Origin: Planctomycetota bacterium
GTDB lineage: Bacteria > Planctomycetota > UBA8742 > UBA2392
DNA length: 64,000 nt
Direction: 5' to 3'
Assembly: GCA_019186845.1 (NCBI GenBank)
Contig: JABARW010000012.1
Span: forward strand, 42,066-106,065
The translations under genes and the position numbers were made by a program. Shown here one piece after another: positions 17,475-27,137 of the stretch; within the stretch, counting starts at the first letter, position 1; each line of letters starts with the position of its first letter. The notes beneath the pieces were generated by a model that saw only the letters and a program-made list of their open reading frames with translations, had not been told where the DNA came from and did not search any database.

Positions 17475-18332
17475 TCAGAACAGGCGATGGAACTCGACGC
17501 TGGGCTCGCCCAGGGGCTTGGCGAGTTCCATCCAGCCCAGATCCACCTTGAGCAGGGTCTGGAACTGGTCGAAGTGGGCTCGGTCGCGGAAGGCCAGCAC
17601 GCAGGTCAGCTCGCCGGGATGATGCTCGGCCTGCCAGAGATAGAGGCCGCGGAAATCAAAGCCCTTGGCGCGGTACCAGTCATGGAGGCGGTTGAGCATG
17701 TCCAGTTTGCCGGCCGCTTCCTCGTTGTTGAACCTGTAGCGCGAAACCTGCAGGAAGGCCTCGTGCTGCTTGGGTACACGGGCCAGCACCCGGGTCTTGC
17801 CGCCCTGGTGAACCACCTCGCGCACCGTGGGAATGGCGTACTGGCTCAGGTCCACGGGGGCGATGTCCACGGCACCCTCGGCCGCGGGGATGAGCGACCG
17901 AACCCGGCCGTTTTCATAGATATCCCAGCGGCCGCGCGGTGCGGGCACATAGGGCGGCACAAAGGGCATCAGAGACGTGCGCAGAAAGCCGCTGTCGTCG
18001 GAATAGAGGATGCGGCCCTGCAGATAAGTGGCAGCACCGTAAATCTCAAGGTAACGCCGCACGATGGGCGAAGGGTTGCAGACGACGAACTCATACCCCA
18101 TGGATTGCGCCCCGCGCATGATTGTCATCATGGCCGCGACGGCCGACGAATCGCACTGCTCCACCTGCGACGCGTGCAGGATGCGATGGCCGGGAAAACG
18201 CGGTAGCCCCATGCTCTCCGCCAGGGCCTGCACATAGGGAATGGTGGCGGCGGTGACTTCGCGGGCCACGGTAATGCACACGGCGCGGAAATCACGGGGA
18301 GGCTGAAGGTCCTTGCTCACGGCCAGACCCAT
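17475..18332 (-). CDS. STAS-domain protein with C-terminal domain of unknown function
   Basis: 285 residues; start at 18332 supported by GGAGG just upstream. Residues about 10-105 resemble a STAS (anti-sigma-antagonist) domain: a strand RILHASQVEQCDSSAVAAM followed by the helix TIMRGAQSMGYEF and VVCNPSPIVRRYLEIYGA. The D-S-S at the position of the phosphorylatable Asp-Ser of SpoIIAA-like proteins is notable. The remaining ~180 residues (FNNEEAAGKLDMLNRLHDW; LYLWQAEHHPGELTCVLAFRD) were not recognised and could be a ferredoxin-like sensor. Lies 17 bases after the methyltransferase gene on the same strand, so the two are probably an operon. Confidence 0.55.
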   Translation of the reverse strand: MGLAVSKDLQPPRDFRAVCITVAREVTAATIPYVQALAESMGLPRFPGHRILHASQVEQCDSSAVAAMMTIMRGAQSMGYEFVVCNPSPIVRRYLEIYGAATYLQGRILYSDDSGFLRTSLMPFVPPYVPAPRGRWDIYENGRVRSLIPAAEGAVDIAPVDLSQYAIPTVREVVHQGGKTRVLARVPKQHEAFLQVSRYRFNNEEAAGKLDMLNRLHDWYRAKGFDFRGLYLWQAEHHPGELTCVLAFRDRAHFDQFQTLLKVDLGWMELAKPLGEPSVEFHRLF

Positions 18333-18349
18333 AGGGCCTCCCGGCGCGA

Positions 18350-18964
18350 TCAGCGCGCGTGCGCGGTCTTGCGGCTTTCCTGCGGCGCCGCCTGGCGCTT
18401 GAAGGTGAACACATTGGCCGGCGGAATGTTCGTCCAGACGCGCTTGCGCTTGTCGCGCTCAAAGCCCGGCACGCGCTTCTTGGTCCAGTAGGCCGCGATG
18501 TACGAGAACTGGATATAGGGCTTGCCCGGCTCCAGCACCTCGGCCATGGCACCCCAGATCCTGGGCTTCAGTTCATCGGGAATGCTGACAAAGGGAATGC
18601 CGCTGACCACCGCCGCCACGCGCTGGTTTGAGATGCCGCGTTCCTTGAGGATGCGCAACATGGTCGAGGCACAGGCCTCGACGATCTCAACATCCGGAAA
18701 CTCGTGGCGCAGCTTTTTCACGAACGCCCCGTTGATCTCGATGATGATCAGCCGGTTCTTGGGAAAACGCGCCCTAAGTTCGCGCGTGACCACTCCCGTG
18801 CCCGCCCCCAGCTCAATCAGGACGTCGTCCGGCTTGAGCGGCGGCACGGCATTGGTGATGGCCTTGGCCAGCTTGGGGCTGCTGGGCAGCAGCGTGCCGC
18901 ACTCGCGGTAGTGTTTGAGACCTTCCTTGAGGAACAGCAGCGTGCCGCCGCGTTTCATAGGCAT
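18350..18964 (-). CDS. Class I SAM methyltransferase, phospholipid N-methyltransferase-like
   Basis: 204 residues (or 202 from the second ATG). SAM-binding motif VLIELGAGTGVVTREL (about 48-63), acidic IIEIN strand end, and the VVSGIPFVSIP segment (near 120), which matches PmtA-type phosphatidylethanolamine N-methyltransferases where the usual catalytic motif is replaced by SG-hydrophobic-P. The N-terminus FLKEGLKHYRECGTLLPSSPKLAKAI is also PmtA/KsgA-like. A soluble, membrane-associated enzyme is likely; rRNA dimethylase is a less likely alternative. First gene of a two-gene minus-strand unit. Confidence 0.72.
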   Translation of the reverse strand: MPMKRGGTLLFLKEGLKHYRECGTLLPSSPKLAKAITNAVPPLKPDDVLIELGAGTGVVTRELRARFPKNRLIIIEINGAFVKKLRHEFPDVEIVEACASTMLRILKERGISNQRVAAVVSGIPFVSIPDELKPRIWGAMAEVLEPGKPYIQFSYIAAYWTKKRVPGFERDKRKRVWTNIPPANVFTFKRQAAPQESRKTAHAR

Positions 18965-19284
18965 TCCTGTTGAACGACGCCGGGCATCATTGGCAGGGCC
19001 CGGATGTGGATTTCAGGCATCCTCAACGGGGGTGCCTGTCGGCCAGAGATAATGGCATCTTCGACAAATTGTTCCATATCAATAATGCAGCGCGGCATGG
19101 CACCTTGGGCCTGCGCCGGCGGATAATCTGGGCGCGCAAATCAAGCGGGTGGTGACCAAAAATTGCGTTGAGCGGGCCCCCTGCCAGAAATCTGTCAGGC
19201 GCGGCGACCGGCGGGTTTTGGGAAGAGAACGTTCAGCGTGGGCGTATTATCGCCAACCCTTGAATTCGCTCCTCTGGAACTGCC
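18965..19284. other. 320-base divergent intergenic region
   Basis: Lies between the phospholipid-methyltransferase gene (minus) and the RND adaptor gene (plus). No RNA gene or credible short ORF seen. It must hold both promoters; TATTAT at 19245-19250 is a possible -10 for the efflux genes but no matching -35 was found at proper spacing. An imperfect dyad at 19180-19199 is listed separately. Confidence 0.5.
19180..19199. promoter_or_regulatory. Imperfect inverted repeat upstream of the RND efflux genes
   Basis: CCTGCCAGA and TCTGTCAGG are 9-base arms with one mismatch and a 2-base centre. The size would suit a TetR/MarR-type dimer. It lies about 85 bases upstream of the adaptor gene; no regulator gene is adjacent, so this is only a candidate. 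Confidence 0.22.
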
Positions 19285-20385
19285 ATGCGACTGACCGCCC
19301 TGATTCTCCTAGCGTTACTTCTGACAGCCTGCGGCCAAGGCGGCGGCCAGGATGCCCAAAAGGGCGGTCGCAAGCCGGTGTTCCCGGTTCAGGTACTGGA
19401 AGTCCAGGGTGGAGTCGTGGAGTACGCCATCACCTCGACGGGCAGTGTGGAGGCCTTCGAGCAGGTGCTCGTGACGGCTCGCGTGCGCGGGGTGATTGAG
19501 AAAGTCAACTTCCGGGAGGGACAGGAGGTCAAGACCGGCGACGTGCTCGTGGAAATCGAACCCCAGCGCTACCGGAACGAACTCGAAGCCGCCCAGGCCC
19601 GCCTCGACAAGGCCGACGCCTCGCACAAGGATGCCCAGGCCGGCCTCAAGCGCCGTGAAGAAGCCAACCGCCAGACGCCGGGCATTTTCAGCCCCGACGA
19701 AGTCGAAAGCTGGCGCAACCGCGTCAACAGCACCAAGGCCGACGTCTCTCAGGCCACAGCCGACGTCAAGACTGCCCAGCTCAACTTGCGTGACGCCTAC
19801 GCCACGGCACCCATGGCGGGCATCATCCAGTCCCGCAGTGTGCAAAGCGGGGCCTACGTACAGCCCGGCGCGCTGATTGCCACGCTGCTGCGCCGCGACC
19901 CATTGCTGCTTCGCTTCACCGTCGATGAAGACGAGGCCCGCAGCCTCAAGCAGGGGCAGCAGGCAACCTTCACCGTCACCGACGTGGACAAGCCCCTGCA
20001 GGCCAGCCTCACCCATATCGCGGCCTCGGCTTCGTCGCGCTCGCGCATGGTCGAGGTCATCGCGGAAGTCGCAGCGGAGGACCGCGAGCGCGTGCGGCCG
20101 GGAACCTTCGCGCGCATCCGCATCGTCACGGGCTCGCGCGACAACGCCCCCGCCATCCCCCAGACGGCCGTGCGCCCCACCGAGCGCGGCTTTGTGGCCT
20201 TTGTGGTCGAAAACGGCCAGGCGCGCATGCGCCTTCTGACCCTGGGCCTGCGCACGGAGGACGGCCGCGTCGAGGTGCGCGAAGGCGTCAAACCCGGCGA
20301 GAAACTGGTAGTGCGCGGCGCTGAAGCCCTGAAAGACGGAGTCGCCGTGAAAATCGACGAACCCGTGCAGCCCCAGGACAAATAG
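19285..20385 (+). CDS. RND efflux periplasmic adaptor (membrane fusion protein), lipoprotein
   Basis: 366 residues. Signal MRLTALILLALLLTAC with lipobox LTAC, so inner-membrane lipid-anchored. Adaptor architecture: barrel-sandwich/lipoyl half-motif GSVEAFEQVLVTARVRGVIEKV (about 50-75), VKTGDVLVEIEPQRY, a helical hairpin (about 95-165; AQARLDKADASHKDAQAG), the returning lipoyl half AYATAPMAGIIQSRSVQSGAYVQPG split near 175-195, and beta-barrel domain after. Works with the pump gene that begins 3 bases downstream. No outer-membrane channel gene follows. Confidence 0.92.
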   Translation: MRLTALILLALLLTACGQGGGQDAQKGGRKPVFPVQVLEVQGGVVEYAITSTGSVEAFEQVLVTARVRGVIEKVNFREGQEVKTGDVLVEIEPQRYRNELEAAQARLDKADASHKDAQAGLKRREEANRQTPGIFSPDEVESWRNRVNSTKADVSQATADVKTAQLNLRDAYATAPMAGIIQSRSVQSGAYVQPGALIATLLRRDPLLLRFTVDEDEARSLKQGQQATFTVTDVDKPLQASLTHIAASASSRSRMVEVIAEVAAEDRERVRPGTFARIRIVTGSRDNAPAIPQTAVRPTERGFVAFVVENGQARMRLLTLGLRTEDGRVEVREGVKPGEKLVVRGAEALKDGVAVKIDEPVQPQDK

Positions 20386-20388
20386 GCC

Positions 20389-23300
20389 ATGAACATCACG
20401 GAAATCTGCATTCGCAAACCCGTGCTGGCCTGGATGATCATGGCCGCCACGATCGTGTTTGGTCTGGTCGCGGCCTCGCGCATCGGCGTGTCCCAGTTTC
20501 CAGACGTCGACTTCCCCACCATTTCCGTGAGCGTGAACTGGGAAGGCGCTTCGCCCGAGGCCGTGGAGCAGGACGTCGTCGAGATCATCGAAGAGGCCGT
20601 CACGCAGGTGCAGGGCATCAAGTCCGTGACCTCCACGGCGCGGCAGGGCAGCGCCAACATCACCATCGAGCTGGAGCTTTCGCGCAATGTCGATGCCGCG
20701 CTGCAGGACGTTCAGACGAAGATAGCCCAGTCGCGCCGGCGCCTGCCGCGGGACATTGACGAGCCGACGGTGAGCAAGACGAACCCCGAAGACCAGCCCA
20801 TCATGTGGATCGGGCTCTCGGGGCCCTACTCGCGCGCGGTGCTCTCGGACACCGTGAAGTACCGCATCAAGGAGAAGCTGCAGACGCTGCCGGGCGTGGG
20901 CGAAATCACCCTGGGCGGTTACCTGGAACGCAACATCCGAATCTGGGTCAAGGCTGACGAGCTGGACAAGCGCGGGCTGGTGGTGTCTGACGTGATCCGG
21001 GCGCTGTCGCGCCAGCACGTGGAGATGCCGGCGGGCCAGCTCCAGACCGTAGGGCGCGAGGTCAGCGTGCGCATCATGGGCGAGGCTCTGGACCTGGAGT
21101 CCTTGCGCAATATCACCGTGGCGCAGGTCGAGGGCCGGCCCGTCTACCTGCACCAGGTGTGCGACGTCGAGGACGGCTTTGAGGACGAGCGGCGCCTTTC
21201 GCGCGTCAACGGCACACCGGCCCAGGGCATCGGCATCCGCAAGCAGCGCGGCGCCAACGCCGTCGAGGTCGCGCAGTCGGTCAAGGCCGCCATGGCCGAA
21301 ATCCAGCCTACCCTGGACAAGGACATGGAACTGGCCGTCAACTTCGACAGCACCCAGTTCATTGAAGAAAGCGTGCACGAAATCGAGTTTGAAATCGTGC
21401 TGGCCGTGATCCTGACGGCGCTGGTGTGCTGGATTTTCCTGGGTTCGCTGTCCAGCACGCTCAACGTGATCCTGGCCATTCCCATGTCGCTGCTGGGCAC
21501 GGTGGCCATCATCTACTTCCTGGGCTTCACGCTGAACACCTTCACGCTGCTGGCCCTGGCGCTGGCCGTGGGCATCGTCGTGGACGACGCCATCATGGTC
21601 ATGGAAAATATCTTCCGCCACGCCGAGGAGGGCAAGCCTCCCGTGCGCGCCTCACGTGAAGGCACGGCCGAAATCACCTTCGCCGCCCTGGCCGCCACCG
21701 TGGCCGTCATCGCCATATTTGTGCCTGTGGTGTTCATGGAGGGCGTGATCGGCAAGTTCTTCCTCCAGTTCGGCGTCACGCTCTCCCTGGCCGTGATGCT
21801 GAGCTACCTCGAGGCCGTGACCCTGGCGCCCGCGCGCTGCGCCCAGATGGTGAACATGCATTCCGCCGCCCAGGCTCCGCGGATCATTGACCGGGGCTTT
21901 GACCTGCTCAAGGGCGCCTATGCCCGCGTGCTTCAGCTCGGGCTCAGGGCTTCCTGGCTGGTTCTGCTGATGGCCGCCGCGCTGTTTGCGGGCAGCCTCT
22001 GGCTGCTGTCTTCGCTGCAGGCCGAGTTCGTGCCCAGCCAGGACCAGAGCCGCCTGATGATCCGCCTGCAGACCGCCGTGGGCAGCGACCTCAGCGAAAC
22101 CGACGTGCTCTTTGCCCGCGCCGAGACCATCGTGCTGTCCAAGCCTGAAATCGCCCGCTGCTTTGGCTCCGTCGGCGGCTTTGGCGGCTCGGGCGTCAAC
22201 ACCGGCGTGCTGTTCGTGACCATGGTGCCGCCCAGCCGCCGCGCCAAAACCCAGAACGAAATCGCCGCCGAACTCCGGCGCGAGCTCAACGCCATTGCCG
22301 GCCTCAAGGCCGTGGTGCAGGACCTCTCCCAGCAGGGCTTCACCAGCCAGCGCGGCTTTCCAGTCGAGTTTTCCGTGCGCGGCCCGGATTTCGAGAAGCT
22401 GGTCGAATACTCGGGGCAGATGCGCGAGAAGCTGGCCGAAACGGGCATGGTGGTGGACCTCGACACGGACTACCAGGTGGGCCTGCCCGAGCTGCGCGTG
22501 GTGCCGGACCGAGAGAAGGCGGCCGACCTCGGCGTGAGCATGGAGGACCTGGCGGGCACCATCAACGCCACGATTGGCGGTGTGCGCGTGGGCAAGTTTT
22601 CCAGCAGCGGCCGGCGCCTGGACATCCGCCTCAAGCTCTCGAAGCGGCCTTCGCGCCCCGAGGACATCTCGGCGCTGCACGTGCGCAACGCCCAGGGCGA
22701 GCTTGTGCGCCTCTCTCAACTGGTGCGCTACGAGGAACGGCCGGTGCTGCAGAGCATCATCCGCCGCGACCGCGAGCGCGCCATTTCCGTGTTTGCCAAC
22801 ATCGCACCCGGCTATGCCCAGAGCGACGCGCTGGCCAAGGTACGCCAGTTCGGCGATGAGCTGCCCAAGCCCTACCGCGCCGTGCCCGGCGGCGCCAGCG
22901 TCGCCTTCCAGCAGAGCATGCAGAGCCTGATCTTCGCCATGCTGCTGGGCGTGCTCGTCGCCTACATGGTCCTGGCCAGCCAGTTCAACAGCTTCCTGCA
23001 CCCCGTCACCGTGCTCACCATCCTGCCGCTGTCCATGGCGGGCGCGGCATTGGCGCTGTGGAGCGGAGGCCTGACGCTGAACATTTTCAGCATGATCGGC
23101 ATCCTGCTGCTGATGGGCATTGTGAAGAAGAACTCGATCATTCTGGTGGACTACGCCACGCAACTGCGCGCCACGGGCCTGAACGCGCGCGAGGCCATGC
23201 TCAAGGCGGGCCCCGTGCGCCTGCGCCCGATTCTGATGACCAGTTTCGCCACGCTCATGGCCGCCCTGCCGGCCTCTCTGGCGCTGGGGCCCGGCGGCGA

Positions 23301-23508
23301 GGTGCGCCGCCCCATGGCCCTGAGCGTGATTGGCGGCATCTCGGTGGCAACGGTGCTCAGCCTGCTGGTAGTGCCGGCCTTCTACGTGGTGGCCGACGGC
23401 ATCAAGGCCAGCCTGCGCGGCAGGAAGACCCAACCCCCGCCGCCGCCCGCTGACACGCCCGAAGACACCCGCGTGCCGACCCCTCCGCCGCAGCTGCCTT
23501 CGACCTAG
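20389..23508 (+). CDS. RND efflux transporter permease (AcrB/HAE1 family)
   Basis: 1039 residues, full family length. Starts MNITEICIRKPVLAWMIM; first porter region begins SQFPDVDFPTISVSVNWEGASPEAVE. TM4 carries the proton-relay pair GIVVDDAIMVMENI (about 399-412) and TM10 the Lys (GIVKKNSIILVDYA near 905). Two repeats of six membrane helices flank two large periplasmic domains. HAE1-type pumps export drugs, dyes or lipids by proton antiport. C-terminal Pro-rich tail after residue 1010. Operon partner of the adaptor; ends at a strong hairpin. Confidence 0.94.
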   Translation: MNITEICIRKPVLAWMIMAATIVFGLVAASRIGVSQFPDVDFPTISVSVNWEGASPEAVEQDVVEIIEEAVTQVQGIKSVTSTARQGSANITIELELSRNVDAALQDVQTKIAQSRRRLPRDIDEPTVSKTNPEDQPIMWIGLSGPYSRAVLSDTVKYRIKEKLQTLPGVGEITLGGYLERNIRIWVKADELDKRGLVVSDVIRALSRQHVEMPAGQLQTVGREVSVRIMGEALDLESLRNITVAQVEGRPVYLHQVCDVEDGFEDERRLSRVNGTPAQGIGIRKQRGANAVEVAQSVKAAMAEIQPTLDKDMELAVNFDSTQFIEESVHEIEFEIVLAVILTALVCWIFLGSLSSTLNVILAIPMSLLGTVAIIYFLGFTLNTFTLLALALAVGIVVDDAIMVMENIFRHAEEGKPPVRASREGTAEITFAALAATVAVIAIFVPVVFMEGVIGKFFLQFGVTLSLAVMLSYLEAVTLAPARCAQMVNMHSAAQAPRIIDRGFDLLKGAYARVLQLGLRASWLVLLMAAALFAGSLWLLSSLQAEFVPSQDQSRLMIRLQTAVGSDLSETDVLFARAETIVLSKPEIARCFGSVGGFGGSGVNTGVLFVTMVPPSRRAKTQNEIAAELRRELNAIAGLKAVVQDLSQQGFTSQRGFPVEFSVRGPDFEKLVEYSGQMREKLAETGMVVDLDTDYQVGLPELRVVPDREKAADLGVSMEDLAGTINATIGGVRVGKFSSSGRRLDIRLKLSKRPSRPEDISALHVRNAQGELVRLSQLVRYEERPVLQSIIRRDRERAISVFANIAPGYAQSDALAKVRQFGDELPKPYRAVPGGASVAFQQSMQSLIFAMLLGVLVAYMVLASQFNSFLHPVTVLTILPLSMAGAALALWSGGLTLNIFSMIGILLLMGIVKKNSIILVDYATQLRATGLNAREAMLKAGPVRLRPILMTSFATLMAALPASLALGPGGEVRRPMALSVIGGISVATVLSLLVVPAFYVVADGIKASLRGRKTQPPPPPADTPEDTRVPTPPPQLPST

Positions 23509-23538
23509 GCCCCAGGCGGCCTTGAATGCGCCAAAGAC

Positions 23539-23566
23539 ACTGCCCCCGCGTGATCGCGGGGGCAGT
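23539..23566. terminator. Bidirectional intrinsic terminator between RND pump and nrdJ genes
   Basis: ACTGCCCCCGCG pairs perfectly with CGCGGGGGCAGT around a TGAT loop (12-bp stem). The genes on either side converge. On the minus strand the stem is followed by GTCTTTGG, on the plus strand by TCAATGG, so it is GC-driven with a weak T tract. Confidence 0.75.
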
Positions 23567-23591
23567 TCAATGGGCGGTACCGCCCTCAGAA

Positions 23592-26500
23592 TCAACTGCA
23601 GCCCATGCTGTTGCCGCAGTTCAAACACTTGTAGCAGGCGCCGTTTCTCACCGTGATGTGCCCGCACACGTCGCACATGGGCGCATCACCCATCATGCTT
23701 TCCAGGTGCTCGCTCAAGGCGTTGCCCGGTTTGGCGCTCTTCAGCAGCGAGGGCCTGGCAGCCTTGGGCGCCGATACGGGCCCTGCCGCGCTCCGCACTT
23801 CCCCCGCCCGGACTTCGGGACGGGGCTGGGAAACTTCTCCCGCCGCGCTGGCAGCGCTCGCGGCGGGCGTCTTAGGGTTGAAGTCAATCTCCTGCTGATC
23901 GGGGTTGGCGTCGCCCGCCACGCCCAGGTCTGCCCCCACACCCTTGTCCGCCAGCAGGGCCGGGCCCTCGGCGGCCCGGGCCGAATCCTCGGGCTTGATG
24001 TGCAGGAAGTCCGTGCGGCCGCCGTACTGGTAGCCCAGGATGCGGAACACCAGGTCCACCACGCTTGTGGCCGTCTTGATGTACGGATGGCCGCTGACGA
24101 TGCCCTGGGGCTCAAAGCGCGAGAAGATGAAGGTGTTCACGAACTCGTCCAGGGGCACGCCGTATTGCAGGCCCTTGGACACGGCAATGGCAAAACAGTT
24201 GAGAATGCTGCGCAGGGTGGCGCCTTCCTTGCTCATATCCAGGAAGATCTCGCCCAACTGGCCATTCTCGTACTCGCCCGTGCGCAGGTACATCTTCTGC
24301 CCGCCGATCTTGACCTCATAGGTGCTGCCGCGCCGGTGCTTGGGCATGGGCTTGCGGTTGAGCAGCGTGGCGGGCTGGGCCTTTTGCATGATTTCCACGG
24401 GCTGGGTGTCCGTGGGCGGCAGCTTGATTTCGGCCTTGGCAGGTTCGGCCTTCTCTTCCTTCTTCGAAACGCTCAAGGGCTGGGAGAGCTTGCAGCCGTC
24501 GCGATACAGGGCGACCGCCTTGAGCCCCAGGTCGTAGGACTTGAGGTAGGCCTCCTTCACGTCTTCGACGCTGACCTCGTTGGGCATGTTGATGGTCTTG
24601 GAAATGGCGCCGGAAACAAAGGGCTGGGCCGCGGCCATCATCTTGACGTGGCCCATGTAGTGGATGAAGCGCTGGCCCTTAGGCCCGCAGCGGTTGGCGC
24701 AGTCGAACACCGGCAGGTGCTCAGCCTTGAGGTAGGGCGCGCCCTCGATGGTCTGGCGGCCGCAGATGAAGTCGTTGGCCTCCAGGTAATCCTGCTGCGA
24801 GAAACCCAGGGCGACGGCCAGGTTGAAGCCCTTCTTGCGGCTGGCCTCCACGTCCATGCCCAGGCGCTTGAGGGCCTCTTCGCCCAGTACCCAGGGCGAG
24901 AGGGCCTGCTTGAGTTCCAGAGCGCCGTGCAGGGCGCTCTCCACCCGCGAGAGGTCAACGTCCGTGAAGCCCTTCTGCTTGAGCGAGGCTTCGTTGATAA
25001 CCGGCGCGCCCTTGAGGCTGAGAGAACCCACAATGTACTGGATGATGGCCCGGGACTGCTTTTCATCGTAACCCAGCTGGCGCAGGGCGGGCTCCACACT
25101 CTGGTTGACGATCTTGAAGTAGCCGCCGCCGGCCAGCTTCTTGAACTTCACCAGCGCAAAGTCGGGCTCGATGCCCGTGGTGTCGCAGTCCATCAGCAGG
25201 CCAATGGTACCCGTCGGCGCGATCACCGTGGTCTGGGCGTTGCGGTAGCCGAACTGCTTGCCGAGTTCCACCGCGCGGTCCCAGGCGTCGCGGGCGCCCT
25301 TGAGCAGGTCGTCAGGGCAGTACTCGCTGTCAATGCCGACGGGCGCCACGCTCAGGCCCTCGTACTCCTCGGGCCTGGCATTGTAGGCCGCGCGGCGGTG
25401 GTTGCGCATCACGCGCAGCATGTGCTTGGAGTTTTCCTTGTAGCGCGGGAAGGGACCGTGGGCGGCCGCCAGCTCGGCACTGGTGGCGTAGCTTTCGCCG
25501 GTCATGAGGGAGGTGACGGCGCCGCAGATGGCGCGCGCCTCGGCCGAATCATAGGGCACGCCGCTGAGCATCAGGCAGGTGCCGAGGTTGGCATAACCCA
25601 GGCCCAGGGTGCGGAACTCGTGGCTGCCTCGCGCGATGGCCTCGCTGGGATACTGGGCCATGGCCACGCTGATCTCGAGCACGGTGGTCCACAGGCGCAC
25701 GGCGTGCTTGACGGCCGGCAGGTCGAACTTGCCGGTCTTGACATCGAAGAACTTAGTCAGGTTCAGGGACGCCAGGTTGCAGGCCGTGTCATCGAGGAAC
25801 ATGTACTCACTGCAGGGGTTGGAGGCGTTGATACGCCCCGAAGCCGGGCAGGTGTGCCAATCGTTGATGATGGTGTCGTACTGCACGCCGGGATCGGCGC
25901 AGGCCCAGGCGGCAAAGGCAATCTGCTGCCACAGGTCCTTGGCCTTCACCGTCTTGGCAATGTGGTTCTTGTCCGTGCGCCAGCGCAGGTGCCAGTCACC
26001 GTCCTTGCGCACCGAATCAATGAACTCGCGCGGCACGCGCACGCTGTTGTTGCTGTTCTGGCCGCTGACAGTGGCGTAGGCCTCGCCGTTGAAATCGCTG
26101 TCGTAGCCGGCGGCAATCAGGGCCGCGACCTTCTTCTCTTCATTGACCTTCCAGTTGATGAACTGTTCGACATCCGGGTGGTCGAGGTCCAGGCAGACCA
26201 TCTTGGCGGCGCGGCGCGTCGTGCCGCCGGACTTGATGGCCCCGGCCGCGCGGTCGCCCACGCGCAGGAAGCTCATGAGGCCCGAACTCTGGCCGCCGCC
26301 GGAGAGGGGTTCGCCCTCGCCGCGCAGCTGGGAGAAGTTGGTGCCCGTGCCGCTGCCGTATTTGAAGAGGCGCGCCTCGCGCGTCCAGAGGTCCATGATG
26401 CCGCCCTCGCCCACGAGGTCGTCGCGCACGGCCTGGATGAAGCAGGCGTGGGGCTGGGGCCGGGTGTAGCTGTCGGTGGACTTGGTCATCACGTCGGTTT

Positions 26501-27137
26501 CAGGGTCGACGTAATAGTGGCCCTGGCTGGGGCCCGTGATGCCGTAGGCCCAGTTCAGGCCCGTGTTGAACCACTGCGGGCTGTTGGGCGCGCACATCTG
26601 GTGCAGCAGCATGTAGGCCAGCTCGTCATAGAAGGCCTGGGCGTCCTCGCTGGTGCGGAAGTAGCCGTACTTCTCGCCCCAGTAACGCCAGCAGCCCGCC
26701 AGACGGTGCACCACCTGGCGCGCGCTGCGCTCGGGACCGTACTTGATGTTGCCTTCTTCGTCGGTCAGGGGCTTGCCGCGCAGGGGGTCGACGCCTTCGG
26801 CGAACTGGGGCACCTGAGCCTTGCGGAAGTACTTGCTGACCATGATGTCGGTGGCGAGCTGGCTCCAGTCGGCGGGTATTTCGGCGCCGTCCATGGAGAA
26901 TACGACGCTGCCATCGGGGTTGGTGATCTTGCAGGAGCGGCGGGCGTACTTCACCGTGGCGTAAACATCTTCGCCGGGCTTGGTGAAGAGGCGGGTGAAG
27001 CTTAGGCCGCTGGGGCAGGTAACGTTTGCCATGGCATGGTTCACGGTTTTGGTCTCGCGGCGGCCGGTGTTGCCGGTGCGCTTACGACGAGAGGATGCCT
27101 GCGCGCCCTCGCGCGCATCGCGGGTTCTATTCTCCAT
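23592..27137 (-). CDS. nrdJ: Adenosylcobalamin-dependent (class II) ribonucleotide reductase
   Basis: 1181 residues from the ATG at 27137, which has GGGAGAG 8 bases upstream (an upstream start at 27275 adds 46 unconserved residues). Reduces ribonucleotides to deoxyribonucleotides without oxygen dependence. N-terminal RSCKITNPDG region, active-site loop NPCSEYMFLDDTACNLASLNL with the N-C-E triad, the second active-site region TVIAPTGTIGLLMDCDTTGIEPDF, and a C-terminal zinc-ribbon-like CDVC-x-CYKCLNCGNSMGC tail holding the redox cysteines. A Pro/Ala-rich linker of ~100 residues precedes that tail. No nrdA/B or nrdD is seen in the window. Confidence 0.96.
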   Translation of the reverse strand: MENRTRDAREGAQASSRRKRTGNTGRRETKTVNHAMANVTCPSGLSFTRLFTKPGEDVYATVKYARRSCKITNPDGSVVFSMDGAEIPADWSQLATDIMVSKYFRKAQVPQFAEGVDPLRGKPLTDEEGNIKYGPERSARQVVHRLAGCWRYWGEKYGYFRTSEDAQAFYDELAYMLLHQMCAPNSPQWFNTGLNWAYGITGPSQGHYYVDPETDVMTKSTDSYTRPQPHACFIQAVRDDLVGEGGIMDLWTREARLFKYGSGTGTNFSQLRGEGEPLSGGGQSSGLMSFLRVGDRAAGAIKSGGTTRRAAKMVCLDLDHPDVEQFINWKVNEEKKVAALIAAGYDSDFNGEAYATVSGQNSNNSVRVPREFIDSVRKDGDWHLRWRTDKNHIAKTVKAKDLWQQIAFAAWACADPGVQYDTIINDWHTCPASGRINASNPCSEYMFLDDTACNLASLNLTKFFDVKTGKFDLPAVKHAVRLWTTVLEISVAMAQYPSEAIARGSHEFRTLGLGYANLGTCLMLSGVPYDSAEARAICGAVTSLMTGESYATSAELAAAHGPFPRYKENSKHMLRVMRNHRRAAYNARPEEYEGLSVAPVGIDSEYCPDDLLKGARDAWDRAVELGKQFGYRNAQTTVIAPTGTIGLLMDCDTTGIEPDFALVKFKKLAGGGYFKIVNQSVEPALRQLGYDEKQSRAIIQYIVGSLSLKGAPVINEASLKQKGFTDVDLSRVESALHGALELKQALSPWVLGEEALKRLGMDVEASRKKGFNLAVALGFSQQDYLEANDFICGRQTIEGAPYLKAEHLPVFDCANRCGPKGQRFIHYMGHVKMMAAAQPFVSGAISKTINMPNEVSVEDVKEAYLKSYDLGLKAVALYRDGCKLSQPLSVSKKEEKAEPAKAEIKLPPTDTQPVEIMQKAQPATLLNRKPMPKHRRGSTYEVKIGGQKMYLRTGEYENGQLGEIFLDMSKEGATLRSILNCFAIAVSKGLQYGVPLDEFVNTFIFSRFEPQGIVSGHPYIKTATSVVDLVFRILGYQYGGRTDFLHIKPEDSARAAEGPALLADKGVGADLGVAGDANPDQQEIDFNPKTPAASAASAAGEVSQPRPEVRAGEVRSAAGPVSAPKAARPSLLKSAKPGNALSEHLESMMGDAPMCDVCGHITVRNGACYKCLNCGNSMGCS

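Noticed and set aside
19315..21621. 768-codon open frame on the minus strand across the RND genes
   Set aside because: Shadow of the adaptor and pump genes; no ribosome site or recognisable fold, His/Asp/Gly-rich.
23526..27005. Long open frame of 1159 codons on the plus strand, antisense to nrdJ
   Set aside because: Its composition (Gly/Val/Ala/His/Leu runs without domain motifs) is that of a GC-rich shadow frame, and the opposite strand encodes a complete NrdJ with all active-site motifs.
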